DNA of 64,000 nt from Globodera rostochiensis (Eukaryota; Nematoda; Chromadorea; Rhabditida; Heteroderidae), in contig JAEVLN010000049.1 in NCBI GenBank assembly GCA_018350325.1, positions 62,001-126,000 on the forward strand. Direction: 5' to 3'. A model generated the notes under the pieces. That model saw only the letters and a list, made by a program, of their open reading frames with translations. It did not search any database and was not told the origin of the DNA. Shown piece by piece: positions 52,246 through 63,239 of this stretch (position 1 is its first letter; every line of letters begins with the position of its first letter). The position numbers and the translations under genes were made by a program.

Positions 52246-54365
52246 ATAACATTGCAAGCCATCCTTTTGCGATCAACTTATTTGTTGGGAATAAGGTCCG
52301 GCGGTTTGGAAAAAGTCCGCGCCAAGAAATTTTAAAATCTACCATCCAAAAAGAATTGGTGACAAACAACAGCAACCGTTATCCAACAGTACATTTTATA
52401 TTACGTCAATCAAAAACGCCGTTGGAAACGAACTACGACAAATGACACAATTCCGGCTGCTATTCACCAACTCGACAAGCAGCTCCACTCGAGAATAAAG
52501 GAGCTAAGCATAACAAATCGCATTTTTTGTAATTTTTGGACTTTTGGCGGAGCATCTCTGACTACTCATTTTTACCCGTGGGTGGTTTTTGTTCAATATG
52601 CAAGGCCAAAACCGCCAATGTACATGATGTGCACTGGAGTCTTGATCAGCCTTAACCGCGTCCTAACAGCTGCACATTGTGTGAATTGGAACCGAACTCA
52701 GCTTGCAGAATGCATGGGCTATGAAAGACCCGGCGCCCAAGGGTAACTGGCAACGAGACTGTTTTTGATTAAACCAAATCCGGGTTTGATAAGATTATTA
52801 GGCGAATAGTCTAATCTGACGATCGGGATCGGATTGTGTTTACACTAGAGCCCGGACTTGAGCTTCGAGCGAGATCTCGAGTCGAGATTCTCGAAAAAAT
52901 CTCGGTCTCGAAAAATCTCGAGAAGCTCATTTTTCGTCGAGCGAGATCTCGAGGTCGAGATCTCGAAAAAATCTTGGTCTCGAAAAATCTCGAGCCGAAA
53001 CAGTCGAGATTCGAGATTTTTTTGATGAAAATTTTTGGGCGTTATTTTATTTATCGAAAAAATAATTTTCAACCAATCGCAAGGAAAAAGCTTAGGCCTT
53101 CTCTAGCACAATTTTTCGATAGTAGCTTTCGTCTTTCAATTGGTCTAAAAGCCATTTTTGCACTTACAAATTAGTGAGTTTAGTGAGCCGAAAGAAATGA
53201 GATTTTCGCATACATAATTTGTAACTCTTCAGTGATGCATACGGATCCAAAAAAAAATGTCCGAAACCCGAAAATCCTGATCCAAAGATGCCCGGAAAAT
53301 TCAAAATTTGAAATTAATTTTTAATTTGGCACTTTTTGAAAATTTGGGGTGGGGGGTCGCGGTGCTGATAGGCGCCGCCGAGAAAATTTTGAATTTTCGA
53401 CTAATTTGTTAAGGGATTTGCACCAAAATTTTAAAATGCGGTAATTTTTTGAAGCTTTTTAGGAGTAGGAGAGGTCCGGTAAGGCAAAATTTTACAAAAA
53501 TTGGCAATCTTTGTTTAAAAAAACAGTGTTTTTCATAAAAATCTTTGGGCTCGAGATCGAAAATCTCGAGCTTCCTTCGAGCGAGATCTCGAGTCGAGAT
53601 TCTCGAAAAAATCTCGGTCTCGAAAAATCTCGAGAAGCTCATTTTTCGTCGAGCGAGATCTCGAGGTCGAGATTTTTCGAGAATCTCGTCGAGATTTTTC
53701 GAGATCCTCGAGACGAGATCTCGTCTCGACCGGGCTCTAGTTTACACTTTCTAATTTTGGACAGGTATGAAGCAATGTGGGCAGACGATGTGACGATTTC
53801 TTTCGGCTCGCCTGATACGCTGACTGTCTTCCGTATTTAGGCCATTCAAATCAATGTTTCAAAGGTTCTACACAACACCAGTGATGGACCCTAGGCAATA
53901 TGATCTTGCCGTCATTCACGTAAAATACAATTATTATGCTCAATTCTTTTCAAAAAAATTAATGTAAAAATTGGGACAAAAATTAAGGATTTTGAGGCAA
54001 AATTGTCGCCTTAGTTTTAACTTTTTTTTGAATGGTGTCGTATTCCTAGAGAAATATATATACTGCTATGCTTCAAATTTAGCTCGATGACCATATTTAA
54101 ATAAACCACAATGAGTGGATTAATCGGCTTATTACTAAAATTCAATTTACGCTGATAAACTGAGAAGATTTTTAGATGTTTTTGCTTAAGCTATTTTTGA
54201 ATTTACTTGCAATTTTGAACCCATAAATTTTGACTTTTTTTTTGAAAATTTACATACTTTTAATCAGGGAGCCGTGCAGTCCAATACAAGTGGAGTGAAA
54301 CGGGCTATTTTACTTACTGGAATTATCCATCTCAAGTTACACTCAATCGCTCTTCCGCAACGTTT
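52246..54365 (+). pseudogene. S1 (trypsin-like) serine protease gene, decayed
   Basis: Exon segments: 52246-52445 (pro-region-like, ends in a stop if read through), 52546-52742, 53765-53919 and about 54268-54362. The second has GGASLTTHFYPWVVF, matching the activated N-terminus, and GVLISLNRVLTAAHCV with the catalytic His. The third has RQYDLAVIH with the catalytic Asp; its phase joins the second correctly across a 1022-bp intron filled by CTCGAGATCTC repeats. A single extra base near 53836 creates an in-frame TAG (53838-53840) before the Asp motif. I see no GDSGG serine motif downstream. A digestive or secreted protease by family; probably non-functional here. Confidence 0.6.
52845..53745. 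repeat. CTCGAGATCTCGA repeat blocks in the protease intron
   Basis: Two near-identical blocks (about 52850-53010 and 53545-53740) carry GAGCGAGATCTCGAGTCGAG, ATTCTCGAAAAAATCTCG and CGAAAAATCTCGAGAAGC. Both are rich in self-complementary CTCGAG/AGATCT words. They flank an AT-rich centre, so this may be one element with terminal repeats. Confidence 0.65.
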
Positions 54366-55075
54366 TCCCAGGTAAAATAGCGCCGTCGGCAATACAAAGG
54401 AGAAATTTAAAAAGAAGAAAGCCACATTAGTTCGTGTTCAACCGATTGGGGCATTGGGACGGTCAATTTGGCGATTGACAATTATGCAGTGATTTTAATA
54501 ATTAAGTTTAAAGAGTAAATAATAATGCATGAAAATCTTTTTTGGCTATCAATGGCATAGAATACGAATCTTCAGCTTCCGATTTATTATTCTTCGCTTA
54601 CGTAAACACTAAATACATTTTTTCCTATATTTTAAAAGATTTATAATTAACTTTTTAATTTATTTAATTAAAATCACTGCCGAATTGCAATTGATCCCAT
54701 TGATTTACTGGATACACTTGAATATTTTAACAAAATTCAATGAATTGCTTTTCAAAAAATTCCAAAGAACTTGTAATCAAAGCATATGTCCATTTCACTA
54801 ATATGTGACCTTCCAATGTTCGTCCCGCTTTTATAATATGGCGAGTTAGTATTATTTGAATACCTCAAACAACATTTTCTGTAGGAGCTAACAACGGGCA
54901 CTGAGCGAAGGGTTCTTGGCATTCAAAATGCGTTGGAGTTGCCTAAAAGGATATGTGAACATTTTCTTTGAATTTTTTTAATCTTAAATGGCATTTTATT
55001 TTTAATTTAAACATTTTTACAAAAAACTAGCCTATCACGCACGCAGTCTTAGAAACTGAGAACTGCGGTTTTTGC
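54366..55075. other. No gene established
   Basis: 54385-54480 may hold a further decayed exon (ATLVRVQPIGALGRSIWRL), perhaps protease-related. The rest is AT-rich; from about 54950 it is shared with 60040-60130 and forms the left edge of the SPRY duplication unit. Confidence 0.35.
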
Positions 55076-55148
55076 TGCAGCAATTCCATCTGGACCACAA
55101 CTTCTTGTCGTCTTGGACAAGCTGCAGAAGGCCAACATTAAGAAATAA
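55075..55148 (+). pseudogene. Relic C-terminal exon, copy A (partner 60310-60397)
   Basis: One frame reads AVFAAAIPSGPQLLVVLDKL then QKANIKK and a TAA stop at 55146. The paralogue at 60310-60397 preserves the same frame (AAFAAAIPGPQLLVVLDKLQ, KANITK, TAA), with changes consistent with coding constraint. Other frames also open, so the true frame is uncertain. Function unknown. Confidence 0.35.
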
Positions 55149-55559
55149 ATTTTACAAAAATAAAAATTTGAATTATTCAATCATAAAAAAAATAATTTGG
55201 ATCCCGAGCCAGATAACCCCGACCCCCGACAATTTTGGATTAAATCCACGACCTCAACCCTGAGGAACCGCGATCAGGATAGGCTAGCCAAATTATTAAT
55301 TAACTAACAATATTTTGTTAAATAATATAATTAATTTATATAGCAAAATCTTGAATTATAATCTGTAAAATTACCTGCTTTTATATTGTGCAGAAAACCC
55401 GTTCCTCCTGATACCTAACTTAATAAATGGATTTTGAATTTTTTACAATATTATAAGCTTAAGATTCACCCAAATGCAGAGTGCACCGATTGATCAATCT
55501 AGTTTATTTTAAACTATAAATAATTATCTAAAGACTTAACTGGCCAGGCCAGGCCGTTC
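55149..55559. other. No gene seen; duplicated at 60400-61500
   Basis: AT-rich flank shared with the second SPRY unit (TAACTAACAATATTTTGTTA, TGCAGAAAACCCGTTCCTCC, TAAGATTCACCCAAAT). A GACCCCCGACAATTTTG patch at 55215 belongs to the GACATTTTTGGGCC repeat family. Confidence 0.5.
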
Positions 55560-56034
55560 ATGCCAATGCCAAAATTTGCGTTACGCATGCCAATCACTCG
55601 CATCCCCTCCACTCCCTTCGTTGACAATGCTAATGCCAATGCCAAATTTTGCTTTACGCAAATGCCAACCACAATTCTATGGCATCTCTTCCCCTCCCCA
55701 CTCACTTCTCTGACAATGCTTTAAGGCTTATGGATGCCCAAAAGTTCCACATGTTTTACCCACATAAAGCAGCCCATGTGTATGTAAAGTGCAATTCAGA
55801 TTTATCGACAAATCTCTTGCTGACGAATCAATCCACTAAAAATTATGGCAATGCCAACATTTTCTTTGCGCAAATGCCAACACATTCTCTCGCATCCCCT
55901 CACCCACTCTCTTCATTGGCAATGCCAATGCCAATGGCAATGCCAAAATTTGCTTTACGTAAATGCCAACACATTCTCCCGCATCCCCTCACCCACTCTC
56001 TTCATTGACAATGCTAATGCCAATGACAATGCCA
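55560..56034 (+). promoter_or_regulatory. DOG-box (ATGCCA) array of SPRYSEC gene 1
   Basis: About fifteen ATGCCA hexamers on the plus strand and one on the minus strand in 475 bp, carried by degenerate tandem units (TTTGCTTTACGCAAATGCCA, then CACTCTCTTCATTGACAATG). ATGCCA is the dorsal gland promoter motif described for Globodera. The array ends 37 bp before a TATA box. Confidence 0.75.
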
Positions 56035-56070
56035 ACATGAAGGCATATTCTAAGCCAGCGATTAAAGCCG

Positions 56071-56078
56071 TATAAAAG
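56071..56078 (+). promoter_or_regulatory. TATA box of SPRYSEC gene 1
   Basis: TATAAAAG 57 bp upstream of the ATG. It is conserved at the same distance class in gene 2 (61925-61932) together with GCGGTGGCAAATGCCACAG just after it. Confidence 0.7.
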
Positions 56079-56134
56079 CGGTGGCAAATGCCACAGAAAG
56101 AATCATTCAAAAAAACTATTTTTTTGCCACAAAA

Positions 56135-58410
56135 ATGCGCTTCTTTCACTTCTTGGACGCCGTTTGCTTGTTCGTGGTGGCCACCTTCATTCTGCTTGAG
56201 ACGGGTCAGAAAAATTCGTTGGAAATTAAAATTATTTTATGACTTTTCTGCGTCTGGTGACTAATAAAATTTTAGTAAATTTCTAAAATTACATTTCCTA
56301 TTCACGCAGAGAATTCAGATGCACAGCCAAAAACGTCAAACACCAAACTCAAGAATAAAGGACCAACCAGTTCTGGCAATGCTAAACCAAACCCAGGTAA
56401 AAGACTGAGTTGAGTGACTCAAAAATAGGTGTTGAAGATGCGTATCCAAAAAAATTTGCCAATTTTTGTAAATTTTCGGATTTTTGCCGGATTTTTTGCC
56501 AAAAAGTCCGGAAGCTTATAGAGCTTTTTTATGTCCTTGCGTGCAAAGTTTGGTTTAGTTTAGTCAATTTAAAACATTTATTTTCAATAATTTTAAACAT
56601 ATTTTCTAACTAATGCCACTAAGTTCATGATCTGTGTATCAAAATTGGTGTAAAAAAGCATTTCATGCTTATTAATTCAAAATAATAAATACAATTATTA
56701 GGGCTAACCCTTGGAAATCGATGGGATTCCGATGCATCTGATAAGGGCTTAACGCTCTCTCCCGATCAATTGATTGCCGATTATACTGGACTGCATTTGG
56801 GTAAACATAATTCTGTTAATGTGATTTGATTAAAATGGTTTATTTAGAGAGAGTTCACGCAATTCTTTGAATTCATTTATTTTTCAGGGCATCGCTCTGT
56901 CAGCGCTGAACAGCCAATCCCAAAAATTAAATCGGGCTTTTTCTATTATGAAGTGGAAACATTAGAGCGCGAAGGGTATAAAATATTATAAAACAATCGA
57001 TTTTAAATATTATTTTTAGGGCTACGATTTAATTTTTTAATCCATACTTCGTCCATTTGCAATTTTTTATCCAAATAAATCGCAGCCCTAATTATTATAA
57101 GGGACCGGATTTTAAGGGGTTTAACTATCTGAAAGCGCCTTGCTCTGAAAAGCACGGAAATCATGTTTTTAGGTTAAGCGATCGTTTTTCATCGAGTTGT
57201 TAGCAACTATTTCATAGTTTTTTTGTTGCAACTATAATAGATAAAAAAACTATTTTGGATTCTTTAAGCAACTAAAAACATAGTAACTATTTAGAGATTT
57301 TTAGAAACTATAAATCCGGCTACTAATTATTATATTTATAGTAAATCCATTTCCATTGGACTTGGGCCCAACAAAGGCCTACCAACGGGAAAAGAGATTG
57401 GAGTAGATGAAGGCTACGCATACGACAACAATGGCGATGTTTGGGGTCACAAGGTTGATGGATGTTTCAACTACCATGGACGTCCGTACATCAAGGGTGA
57501 GCATCAGTTTGCTGACCGCGACGCCGTCAATGGCGTCGTCTTAGTCAGCATCGACGTCGTCGGCTGCGGCGTCAATTTAAAAACTGGCCAAATCTTTTAC
57601 ACGCAGAACGGAGTCCTTTTAAGTGAGAAAGCATAAAAATTAGGGGGTAACTAATATTGAAGTGGTGCCCCCCCCCCATTTTAGAAAAAATAAAATAATT
57701 TTATTCATTTCTAAATCGCTAAATAGCCGTTCCTAGTGGTATTCGGAGGTGTAGAGTCCTAATCTGTGATCTCCATTTCGACCAATTCCCAAATTCGAAC
57801 ATTTTTGCGAAAAGCAAAATTTTCAAAAATTAAATTTGGCCTCAAATTATTCAAAAAGCACAAACTTACGTCGAAAAAGCAAACAATATAGTCGAATTAT
57901 TCATTTGAATGATTTTGAGATGTAAATGTGAATTTTGAAAGTTTTTGTATCTTTCGGTAAAATGTTCGAATTCGAGTCCGGGGTTCGAAATAGGTCGAAT
58001 CGGAGGTCAGATTCGGATTCAACGCCCCTTATTAAATGCCCTAGAAACACCTTTTTATCGACTTTAAACCCAAAAAATAAGTTTTTTCAAAAATGAGTGG
58101 CACCATCGTCAGTATTACCAATTAGGGCTAATTTGATTTTTAAGAAATGCACTAAGTCGATAAAAAACTGTTTCTAAGCGTATTTTTATTATTCGGAGGT
58201 GGTAGAATCCGAATCTCACATTCTTTTTCAGCCAAAAATTTATTTGTTTTTGCAGATACTACCGGCGGGCGGCTGCTTGTTGTTGATTTGGACGCCGATT
58301 TGTTTCCAACCGTTTCGTTGGGTTACCCTGGCAACAAAATTGAAGCGAACTTTGGATCAAAAGAATTCAAATTCAACATTACCAAGGCTTTATCTATGCG
58401 CTTGCTGTAG
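56135..58410 (+). CDS. SPRYSEC-type secreted SPRY domain protein, gene 1
   Basis: Six exons: 56135-56204, 56310-56396, 56702-56800, 56888-56975, 57342-57622 and 58256-58410. They total 780 nt (259 aa) with all phases matching and GT-AG junctions. Exon 1 is a signal peptide (MRFFHFLDAVCLFVVATFIL). Exon 2 is a polar Lys/Ser/Asn linker. Exons 3-6 encode one SPRY domain: NRWDSDA start, RSVSAEQPIP, SGFFYYEVE, SISIGLGP, GRPYIKG, VVGCGVNLKTGQIFYTQNG and the LFPTVSLGYPGNKIEANFG strand. SPRYSECs are delivered from the dorsal gland into plant cells and several bind or are perceived by plant immune proteins; the role of this one is inferred from family only. The terminal exon carries an insert (TTGGRLLVVDLDAD) and ends KALSMRLL, unlike gene 2. 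Confidence 0.85.
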
Positions 58411-58589
58411 AGGGTTTAGATCGATTTATCATTTTTTTCGGGTTAGAACAAACATTTTACCAATTCATTTGTTTTCGAATTTGTCATTTGGCTTTTGGTT
58501 TTTCCTGTAAAATTTATTTCAGTGTTCAAATTTAGCAATAGAAGTCCGGACCCAAAAATGTCCGGAACTCCGGATTAGAAATTTGACCT

Positions 58590-59010
58590 TTTCTCATTTT
58601 CTGAACTATTTTGGGGCTTTTGCCACGAATAGTTTCAACGACCGAAGTGCCATCGAATTTTGCCAACGCATCCGCTGAGTTTTTGACTCGAACGGCATCA
58701 GTTTCCACTTGAAACAAGGGCAAACAAAACCGAAATTGGCAAATCATTTGGCACTGGATTTGGCCTTTGATCAATGGGAACATTTACGCATTTTCATTGT
58801 CGCCCTCAAATTCAACCGTTTTCGACAATTTTCTACGACAATTCTCGGGGATTGTGCAACGCTCCGTCCGATACATCAACTTCCCTGACAGTTTCCCTCA
58901 ATATCCAGTCGATGACAGTGACGACGCTTTTTCAGACAAAGCATTTACGCCAAATGGTTGCACACGCCCCGCCAATGCATTTTCTGTCAATTTGATCAGC
59001 TGTCTTAATC
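58590..59010 (+). pseudogene. Relic of an unidentified expanded Globodera gene family
   Basis: In-frame pieces include LALDLAFDQWEHLRIFIVAL, then TTILGDCATLRPI and, after shifts, PVDDSDDAFSDKAF and KWLHTPR. The pattern recalls a large cyst-nematode family with F-box-like features, but that is from memory and uncertain. Stops and frame changes show decay. A second copy lies at 63340-63610. Confidence 0.4.
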
Positions 59011-59155
59011 CTTGGCACTTTTTTTTGTTAGCATTGCGCCATTCCCATTTGAATTGAAGACCAATTTGACGCGTGAACGATCGTTTCGGCAATTCGGAGG
59101 TGGTAGAATCCGAATCTCTTCTTTTTTACGCCAAAAAATTTGCTTGTTTTTGCAG

Positions 59156-59283
59156 AAACTCTGGACGTCGATTTGTTTCCAACCGTTTCGATGGATTATC
59201 CTGGCAACAAAATTAAAGCGAACTTTGGATCGGAAAATTTCAAATTCAACATTACCAAGGCTTTATCTATGCGCTTGCTGTAG
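59156..59283 (+). pseudogene. Extra SPRY terminal exon downstream of gene 1
   Basis: Preceded by the same TTTGCTTGTTTTTGCAG acceptor as the real last exons, open for 42 codons (TLDVDLFPTVSMDYPGNKIK ... KALSMRLL) to TAG at 59281. Splice phase is compatible with the exon ending at 57622. No first exons accompany it. It could serve as an alternative last exon of gene 1 or be a duplicate relic. Confidence 0.6.
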
Positions 59284-59459
59284 AGGGTTTAGATCGATTT
59301 ATCATTTTTTCGGTTGTAGAACAAACATTTTATCAATTCATTTGTTATCGAATTTGTCATTTGGCTTTTGGTTTTTCCAATAAAATTTATTTCGGTGTTC
59401 AAATTTAGCAACGGAAGTCCCCGGACCCAAAAATGTCCGGAAAACCGGAGTAGAAATTT

Positions 59460-59680
59460 GACCTTTTCTCAACTATTTTGCGGTGTTTTTGCCACGAATA
59501 GTTTCACGAGGTGCCATCGAATTTTTCCATTTCTAAACTATTTTGGGGGGTTTTGCCATGAATAGTTTCATCGACCAAAGTGCCACCGAATTTTTCCATT
59601 TCTAAACTATTTTGGGGGGTTTTGCCATGAATAGTTTCATCGACCGAAGTGCCATCGAATTTTTCCATTTTTAAACAAAA
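59460..59680. repeat. About 68-bp tandem repeat, three units
   Basis: Units contain GAATTTTTCCATTTCTAAAC, TATTTTGGGGGGTTTTGCCA and AATAGTTTCATCGACC. It derives from the 5' part of the gene-family relic at 58590 (same words), so it is a local amplification of that relic. Confidence 0.75.
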
Positions 59681-60180
59681 TTATCTGACTTTGTTGTGTT
59701 ATCAGATCTAAGCCGGGTTTAGAGATAAGGAGATAAGATTATTAGGTGAATCTAGTCTGACGATCGGGATCGGATATTGCAATTGGCGGCAACAGTTGGG
59801 TGGAGTACTGGATTTTGGCAATGAAAATATTTAAATAAAAAAGCGATTTTAGCCAATAAAATTTGAACGGAAGAACCTCTGATAAGGAGGGTTTGAGTAA
59901 TTATCAGGGGGGGGGGGTGAAGCAGCAATTAGTGGGCACCCAATAAATGTAATCAGCCGCCGGGAGGGAAAATGATGGGACGGGAATGAGACAACAATAA
60001 CATACACCCAATTTAGAAGCAATTTTTTGTCGTTTTTCATTTTCTTTGAATTTTTTTAATCTTAAATGGCATTTTATTTTTAATTTTATTATTTACATTT
60101 TTACAAAAGACTATCAATAGGTTCGAATGCATAGCGCCGATCACGCACGCAGTCTTAGAAACTGAGAAAATTAAGCAGAA
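59681..60180. other. No gene seen; junction of the SPRY duplication
   Basis: Contains GACGATCGGGATCGGAT, also present at 52820-52835, a G-run at 59908-59917, and from about 60040 the start of the second copy of the duplicated unit. Confidence 0.45.
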
Positions 60181-60309
60181 CTCAGTAGAGAGAAAAAAAA
60201 ATTGAACAAAATGTTCTATATGCAACAGGAGCGAGCAGTTCAGCAGCAACGGCTGGAGGCAATTTGTGTACGGGCTCAGAAGGAGGAGGAGGAGGCCATG
60301 ACGAGCGGA

Positions 60310-60397
60310 AACGCCCGCGGCTTTTGCTGCAGCAATTCCTGGACCACAACTTCTTGTCGTCTTGGACAAGCTGCAAAAGGCCAACATTACGAAATAA
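60310..60397 (+). pseudogene. Relic C-terminal exon, copy B
   Basis: Partner of 55075-55148 (AIPGPQLLVVLDKLQKANI, TAA at 60395). Upstream, a longer frame from 60211 encodes a Gln/Glu-rich stretch (MFYMQQERAVQQQRLEAICV, then EEEE) that is absent from copy A. Whether these belong together is unclear because they lie in different frames. Confidence 0.35.
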
Positions 60398-61507
60398 ACA
60401 TTTACAGAAATAAAAATTGGCATTTATTCAATCAGAAAAAAAATGGTTTGAATCCCGAGCCAGATAACCGCGACCCCCGACAATTTTGCATTAAATCGGC
60501 GCTAGGTCGTTTCGCAAAATCCGCCACAATGGGCGTTTCGCAAAATCACTAAAAATATTATTAAATTATAATATTAAAAGTATATAAAAGGAATATAATC
60601 TGCATTTGATAATTTAAAGCGGTTTTTGAATCTGTTGAAATTTTAAAATTAAGGAAAACATACTTTTTTTTAAGTAACTCCAAAGCCGTAGAGAATAACT
60701 GGGGAAAAGTTGGAAACTTAGGGGTTCGTTAGGCTTAGGCCTAAGCCACCCTGGCTTGAGGTTCATTAGGCTTAGGCTTAAATATTGGCGTAACCATTAA
60801 TTTTTGATAAATAAATATTTAAAAAAAATTGTTTAAATTAAAATAAATGGCGGATTTTGCGAAACGACTCAGCACGTATTAAATCCACGACCTCCAACCC
60901 TAAGGAACCGCAATTTCCGACTTTTTCCACGCCGAACGTCGGGTGCCAACCCTAAGAAAAAAGAAAGAATTTCATAAATTTAATAAAAACATAATCCATC
61001 TTCTACGGATTAAGAAACTGGCATTTATATCTCTGTTTCGGCTTTTGCCATTCATTGTGTATTTTCCAAATTTGTGTCTGATCATTGACCAAAGTGATCA
61101 ATTAAGCCGAACTTTGTATAGTATTTGCTTGTCCACAATGTCCAGGATAGTCTAGCCAAATTATTTATTAATTAACTAACAATATTTTGTTAAATAATAT
61201 AATTAATTTATATAGCAAAATGTTCAATTATACTCTGTAAAATTACCTGCTTTTATATTGTGCAGAAAACCCGTTCCTCCTGATAACTTAATAAGGATTA
61301 TGAATTTTCATTGGTTATGTTATTATTATAAGCTTAAGATTCACCCAAATTCAGAGATCACCGATTAATCCATCTAGTTTATTTTAAACTATAAATGTAG
61401 TTGCACATGTTTTACCCACATAAAGCAGCCCATGTGTATAAAAAGTGCAATTCAGATTTATCGACAAATCTCTTGCTGACGAATCAATTCCACTAAAAAT
61501 TATGGCA
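60398..61507. other. No gene seen; duplicated flank of SPRY gene 2
   Basis: Corresponds to 55149-55559 with an extra insertion at about 60500-60960 that carries a TTAGGCCTAAGCCACC palindrome. AT-rich. Confidence 0.45.
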
Positions 61508-61834
61508 ATGCCAACATTTGCTTTACGCAAATGCCAACCGCAATTCTCAGCATCCCTCCCCACTCTCTTCGTTGACAATGCCAATGCCTAAATTTGCTTT
61601 ACGTAATGCCAACCACAATTGTCTCAGATCGCCTCACCACTCTCGTCGTTGATAATGCCAATGCCTAAATTTGCTTTACGTAAATGCCAACCACAATTGT
61701 CTCGGATCGCCTCACCACTCTCTTCGTTGACAATGCTAATGCCATGCTTTACGTAAATGCCAACCACAATTGTCTCGGATCCCCTCCCCACTCTCTTCGT
61801 TAACAATGCCAATGCATGCTTTACGTAAATGCCA
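61508..61834 (+). promoter_or_regulatory. DOG-box (ATGCCA) array of SPRYSEC gene 2
   Basis: About ten ATGCCA hexamers carried on four to five tandem units of roughly 70-85 bp (TTTGCTTTACGTAAATGCCA, CCACAATTGTCTCGGATC, CACTCTCTTCGTTGACAATG). The units are more regular than in gene 1, so the array has been re-amplified since duplication. A further ATGCCA lies after the TATA box. Confidence 0.75.
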
Positions 61835-61924
61835 ACCACAATTCTCTCGCATTCCCTCCCCTCTCTCTCCTCTGACAATTCTATTTCAAATTGATGGCAC
61901 AGTCTAAGCCATCGATTAAAGCCG

Positions 61925-61932
61925 TATAAAAG
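61925..61932 (+). promoter_or_regulatory. TATA box of SPRYSEC gene 2
   Basis: TATAAAAG 62 bp upstream of the ATG, within a block identical to that of gene 1 (GCGGTGGCAAATGCCACAG). Confidence 0.7.
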
Positions 61933-61993
61933 CGGTGGCAAATGCCACAGAAAGAATCATTCAACAAATATTTTTATTGCTTGTGCCCCCAAA

Positions 61994-63081
61994 ATGCGCA
62001 CCTTTCACTTCTTGGACGCCGTTTGCTTGTTCGTGGTGGCTGCCTTCATTCTGCTTGAGACGGGTCAGAAAAATTCGTTGGAAATTAAAATTTTAGATTA
62101 TCTATTTATTTAGGCTGAAGTTTGATTTATTTCAATCATTTTTAACATATTTTCTAACTAATCGCTAAATTTCATGATCGGTTATCAGATTTGGTGTAAA
62201 AAAGCATTTCTATGCAATTTAAATTCAAAATAATAAATACAATTTATTAGGGCTAACCCTTGGAAATCGATGGGATTCCGTTGCATCTGATGAGGGCTTA
62301 AAGCTCTCTGAGCCCGATCAATTGATTGTCGAATATCCTGGACAGAATTATGGTAAACATAATTCTGTTAATGTGATTTGATTAAAATGGTTTATTTAGA
62401 GAGACGCAATTCTTTGAATTAATTTACTTTTCAGGTGCTCGCTCTGTCAGCGCTGAACAGCCAATCTCAAAAAATAAATTGGGCTTTTTTTATTATGAAG
62501 TGGAAATATTAGCGCACAAAGGGTATATAAATATTATAAAAGAATTGCTATGTTTTGAAATATTATTATATTTACAGTAATTCTATTGCCATTGGACTTG
62601 GACCCACCAAACCCATACCATTGCAAGAAGAGATTGGACGAGTTAAAGGCTACGCATACAACAGCGGTGGCATTGTTCAGGGTCACAATGTTGCGGGATC
62701 TTCCGACTTCAAGGGACGTCCGTACATCTATGAAAAGCCTCGGTTTGGTGTCCGCGAAGTTGTCGGCGACGACGGTGTCCGCAACGTTGTCCGCGACGTC
62801 GTCGGCTGCGGCGTCAATTTGGCAAAGCGCCAAATCTTTTACACGCTAAACGGAGCCCTTTTAGGTGAGAAAGAATACAAATTAGGGGGTATATCAAAAA
62901 GTTAGTTTTAAGTTGGGGCACCGACTTTAATGTACTTGTTTTTGCAGAAACTCTGGATATGAATGCCGCCGATTTGGACGCTGATTTGTTTCCAAGTGTT
63001 TCGATGGATTATCCTGGTAACAAAATTGAAGCAAACTTTGGATCGAAAAAATTCAAATTCGACCGTGCCAACGCATTTTGA
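61994..63081 (+). CDS. SPRYSEC-type secreted SPRY domain protein, gene 2
   Basis: Five exons: 61994-62063, 62251-62352, 62435-62522, 62578-62864 and 62948-63081. They total 681 nt (226 aa), all GT-AG and in phase. The signal peptide (MRTFHFLDAVCLFVVAAFIL) is followed directly by the SPRY domain (NRWDSVA, RSVSAEQPIS, LGFFYYEVE, SIAIGLGP, GRPYIYEKPRFGVREVVG, VVGCGVNLAKRQIFYTLNG). It ends FDRANAF with TGA at 63079. Compared with gene 1 it lacks the linker exon; since both flanking exons are phase 1, loss or gain of that exon keeps the frame. The fourth exon contains an expanded GVREVV/GDDGVRNVVRDVV segment. Function by family only: a dorsal-gland secreted effector. Confidence 0.87.
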
Positions 63082-63239
63082 GAGTGAAAACGAGGATATT
63101 GATGGGCTTGCTGTAGAGGGTTTAGATCGATTATCATTTTGTAGATCAAAACATTGTATCAATTCATTTGTTTTTGAATTTGTCATTTGGCTTTTGGTTT
63201 TTCCTGTAAAATTTATTTCGGTGTTGTTCAAATTTAGCA

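Noticed and set aside
52836..53840. ORFs with RARSRVEILEKISVSKNLEK repeated
   Set aside because: Translation of the CTCGAGATCTC repeat blocks in the protease intron.
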